NCBI GenBank assembly: GCA_030625925.1
Contig: DAOUPY010000098.1
Span: forward strand, 1-6,178
From: Fusobacteriaceae bacterium
GTDB lineage: Bacteria > Fusobacteriota > Fusobacteriia > Fusobacteriales > Fusobacteriaceae
Direction: 5' to 3'
DNA: 6,178 nt
Below the pieces are notes generated by a model. The model saw nothing but the letters and a program-made list of their open reading frames with translations, ran no database searches and was not told the DNA's origin. Shown piece after piece: positions 5,830-6,178 of this stretch. Position 1 is the first letter of the stretch. Each line of letters opens with the position of its first letter. A program made the translations under genes and the position numbers.

Positions 5830-6178
5830 TTATGTGTTAAGTCTAGGATCCAAATAATCTCTCAGTCCATCGCCTAAGAGGTTGAGTCCCAAAACAGTGA
5901 TCATTATAGCCGCTCCAGGGAAGACCATCTCCCAGGGAGCAATACTCATAAAGGATCTTCCTTCGGTAATCATTCCACCCCAGCTTGGATTTGGAGGTGC
6001 TATTCCCATTCCTAAAAAACTTAGTGCTGCCTCATCTAGGATTGCTACAGCAAAAGTAAATGTAGCCTGTACTATTATTGGTGATAATGAATTGATCAGT
6101 ATATACTTTAAAAGTATATGCACGTCTTTAGCTCCTGAAGATTTAGCAGATTCAACACATTCCCATTCTTTTCCAGTG
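5830..6178 (-). CDS. dppC: DppC/OppC-type ABC transporter permease (5' end beyond the window)
   Basis: Only the last 115 codons are present, and the frame stays open to the right edge. A GTG at 6123 is internal, not the start. The fragment begins inside the EAA loop that docks onto the ATPases: ECVESAKSSGAKD, then VHILLKYIL (residues 6-27 of the fragment). A membrane segment follows (about 31-48), then the periplasmic hallmark LSFLGMGIAPPNPSWGGM and a final membrane segment before LLGDGLRDYLDPRLNT, the usual C-terminus of DppC-type proteins. It belongs to the BPD_transp_1 family and would pair with a DppB-type permease, which should lie to the right of the window. It is the most upstream gene visible in the operon. 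Its stop is followed 17 bases later by the small-protein gene. Confidence 0.95.
   Translation of the reverse strand, partial: TGKEWECVESAKSSGAKDVHILLKYILINSLSPIIVQATFTFAVAILDEAALSFLGMGIAPPNPSWGGMITEGRSFMSIAPWEMVFPGAAIMITVLGLNLLGDGLRDYLDPRLNT

Noticed and set aside
5830..6123. A 97-residue stand-alone protein starting at GTG 6123
   Set aside because: The frame stays open to the right edge, and the upstream residues form the start of a DppC-type EAA loop, so this is the tail of a longer permease.
1..6178. CRISPR array, tRNA or rRNA genes, insertion sequence or phage genes
   Set aside because: No regularly spaced repeats, cloverleaf-like segments, transposase or phage motifs were seen on either strand; coding genes and short gaps account for the window.

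Overview
The window is AT-rich (roughly one third G+C by eye), and every gene I can support lies on the minus strand, reading right to left. Genes are closely packed behind AGGAG-type ribosome binding sites, and lysine and isoleucine are frequent. This suggests a low-GC anaerobe of the Clostridia or Fusobacteriota type. The assignment is an inference from composition and gene style; no marker gene is present.

In transcriptional order the layout is: (1) the 3' end of a DppC/OppC-type inner-membrane permease (5830-6178, cut by the right edge); (2) a previously unlisted 55-residue hydrophobic small protein (5645-5812); (3) a DppD-type ATPase (4615-5616); (4) a DppF-type ATPase (3660-4631), translationally coupled to DppD; (5) a complete lipoprotein substrate-binding protein (1973-3592); (6) a DUF169-family protein of unknown function (1040-1861) behind two small inverted repeats; (7) the first 316 codons of a second binding protein (1-949, cut by the left edge). 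The two binding proteins are about 82% identical over the shared part.

Together these genes encode an ABC importer of the peptide/nickel (Dpp/Opp) superfamily. A surface lipoprotein catches the ligand, DppB/DppC-type permeases form the channel (DppB would lie to the right of the window), and the DppD/DppF pair powers transport. The substrate cannot be read from the sequence; peptides are the default guess.

Three things are unusual. A DUF169 gene sits between two binding-protein paralogues. A sequence scar just after DUF169 matches the last codons of the DppF-type gene, which points to a tandem duplication whose unit may have included DUF169. A strongly initiated small membrane protein lies between the permease and the first ATPase. 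Three starts that a longest-ORF rule would choose (DppF type, DUF169, complete binding protein) are better moved downstream.
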